NCBI GenBank assembly: GCA_937927675.1
Contig: CALBSG010000106.1
Span: 1 to 5,130 of the forward strand
Origin: an uncultured Paracoccaceae bacterium
GTDB lineage: Bacteria > Pseudomonadota > Alphaproteobacteria > Rhodobacterales > Rhodobacteraceae
Reading direction: 5' to 3'
Length of the DNA: 5,130 nt
The notes under the pieces were generated by a model, which saw only the letters and a program-made list of their open reading frames with translations, was not told the DNA's origin and did not search any database. Shown piece by piece: positions 3,833 through 5,130 of the stretch. Position 1 is the first letter of the stretch, and the number at the start of each line of letters is the position of its first letter. A program made the translations under genes and the position numbers.

Positions 3833-5130
3833 ATGAACAGACGCCAACTTCTTGGCGCCGGTGCGACTCTGGTCGCCAGTGGCGCTTGGGCTCAGACCAG
3901 CAATATGGGTCTGCCGGAAGCTCCGATTGCAACGGATGCAAAGACCCAAAAACCGCTCGTCCCCCAGTCGGGGCCGGACTACAACCCTGTCGTCACGCTG
4001 AACGGCTGGACGCTTCCCTATCGGATGAACGGCAATATCAAAGAATTCCATCTGGTCGCCGAGCCGGTGGAGCGCGAGCTTGCCGAGGGCATGATCGCCT
4101 ACCTCTGGGGCTATAACGGCCAGTCCATCGGCCCGACCATCGAGGCGGTTGAAGGCGACAGGGTGCGGATTTTCGTCACCAACAAGCTGCCCGAACATAC
4201 CACGATCCACTGGCACGGCATGATCCTGCCCTCGGGCATGGATGGGGTGGGCGGGCTGAGCCAGAAGCAGATCCCGCCGGGCAAGACATTCGTCTACGAG
4301 TTCGATCTCGTGAAGTCCGGCACCTTCATGTATCACCCGCATGCCGACGAGATGGTGCAGATGGCCATGGGCATGATGGGCCTCTTCATCGTGCATCCCA
4401 AGGACCCGGCCTTCATGCGGGTGGATCGGGACTTCTGCTTCCTGCTGGCCGCCTATGACATCGACCCCGGCACTTACATGCCACGCGTCATGCAGATGAC
4501 CGATTTCAACCTCTGGACCTGGAACAGCCGGGTCTTTCCCGGCATCGACCCGCTGGTGGTGAACAAGGGGGACCGGGTCCGTGTGCGGGTTGGCAACCTG
4601 ACCATGACCAACCACCCGATCCACATGCACGGTTACGACTTTGAGGTGACTGGCACCGATGGCGGCTGGGTCCGCCCCGAAGCTCGCTGGCCTGAAGTGT
4701 CGATTGACATCCCGGTCGGGGCAATGCGGGCCTATGAGTTCGATGCGAAATACCCCGGCGACTGGGCAATCCATTGCCACAAGTCGCACCATACGATGAA
4801 CGCCATGGGTCACGACGTGCCGACATTCATCGGGGCAGACAAGTCCCGACTGACCAAGCTGATCCAGAAGCACCAGCCCGAATACATGCCGATGGGCACC
4901 GCAGGCATGGCCGACATGGGTGAGATGTCGATGGAAATCCCAGCCAACACCGTGCCGATGATGACCGGCTGGGGACCGCATGGCCCCATCGAAATGGGTG
5001 GCATGTTCTCGGTCGTGAAGGTGCGCGAAGGCATTGCCCCCGACGACTACGCCGACCCCGGTTGGTATGAAAATCCGCCCGGTACAGAGGCTTACGAATG
5101 GACCGGCCCGGTGCCGGACCCCGTCATCAG
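3833..5130 (+). CDS. Periplasmic two-domain-type multicopper oxidase, 3'-truncated by window edge
   Basis: The enzyme couples one-electron substrate oxidation (probably Cu(I) to Cu(II) here) to O2 reduction. 432 codons are visible and no stop is reached; the C-terminal segment is probably nearly complete. The N-terminus MNRRQLLGAG with a cut after Ala-Trp-Ala20 is a twin-arginine-type signal, fitting export of a folded cofactor enzyme. Ligand motifs are HWHG (126-129), HPH (168-170), HPIHMHG (261-267) and HCH-KSH-H-TMNA-M (314-325). By family rules type 1 copper is His261, Cys315, His320, Met325, with type 2/3 ligands His126, 128, 168, 170, 264, 266, 314, 316. HPH to HPIHMHG is only 91 residues, against about 300 in CueO-like three-domain enzymes, so this looks two-domain. 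Met clusters lie at 174-182 and 352-391. Confidence 0.95.
   Translation, partial: MNRRQLLGAGATLVASGAWAQTSNMGLPEAPIATDAKTQKPLVPQSGPDYNPVVTLNGWTLPYRMNGNIKEFHLVAEPVERELAEGMIAYLWGYNGQSIGPTIEAVEGDRVRIFVTNKLPEHTTIHWHGMILPSGMDGVGGLSQKQIPPGKTFVYEFDLVKSGTFMYHPHADEMVQMAMGMMGLFIVHPKDPAFMRVDRDFCFLLAAYDIDPGTYMPRVMQMTDFNLWTWNSRVFPGIDPLVVNKGDRVRVRVGNLTMTNHPIHMHGYDFEVTGTDGGWVRPEARWPEVSIDIPVGAMRAYEFDAKYPGDWAIHCHKSHHTMNAMGHDVPTFIGADKSRLTKLIQKHQPEYMPMGTAGMADMGEMSMEIPANTVPMMTGWGPHGPIEMGGMFSVVKVREGIAPDDYADPGWYENPPGTEAYEWTGPVPDPVI

Noticed and set aside
3815..4981. 388-codon His-rich open frame on the - strand
   Set aside because: It is the mirror of the multicopper oxidase: ATG and CAT are reverse complements, so the Met-rich oxidase gives a His-rich antisense frame. 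It has no coherent domain, and the + strand carries all copper motifs.

Overview
The window is a copper-tolerance cluster from a GC-rich alphaproteobacterium, most likely of the Rhodobacteraceae type. That placement is inferred from codon use, protein style and gene combination; no rRNA or other marker is present. All supported genes lie on the + strand. I see no transposase, integrase, tRNA, rRNA or CRISPR array.

Layout. (1) 1-1437: the C-terminal two thirds or so of a Cu(I)-exporting P1B-type ATPase (CopA), cut by the left edge. (2) 1476-1580: a 34-residue single-span membrane peptide with an excellent Shine-Dalgarno sequence. (3) 1581-1671: a short, structure-rich gap ending in a 13-bp hairpin that contains the start codon of the next gene. 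(4) 1672-2022: a small exported His/Cys-rich protein ending in Arg-Pro-Pro-Ile-Ala. It resembles the CutF/DUF2946/CopL class of exported copper sensors. (5) 2023-2109: a gap whose 5' edge, the stop codon itself, starts a 9-bp long-range inverted repeat. (6) 2110-2337: a very small lipoprotein overlapping the next gene by ATGA. (7) 2334-3821: a lipid-anchored TolC/CusC-type outer-membrane protein. (8) 3833-5130: a multicopper oxidase with a Tat-type signal, cut by the right edge. Its copper ligands are spaced as in two-domain rather than three-domain oxidases.

How they may work together. CopA moves Cu(I) from cytoplasm to periplasm. The oxidase probably oxidises Cu(I) to the less harmful Cu(II) there, and its Met-rich segments suit Cu(I) capture. 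The outer-membrane protein and small lipoprotein would act at the outer membrane. The four genes from 1672 to the right edge are closely spaced and look like one operon.

The most interesting part is 1600-2110. An exported metal-binding leader protein with a proline-containing C-terminus is followed directly by an mRNA structure that begins at its stop codon and can pair with the ribosome-binding region of the next gene. This matches the logic described for CutF/CutO of Rhodobacter capsulatus, where copper-dependent delay of the nascent exported protein opens a stem-loop shielding the oxidase's ribosome-binding site. Here the first gene after the switch is a lipoprotein-OMF-oxidase unit rather than the oxidase alone, and an additional strong hairpin covers the leader gene's own start.
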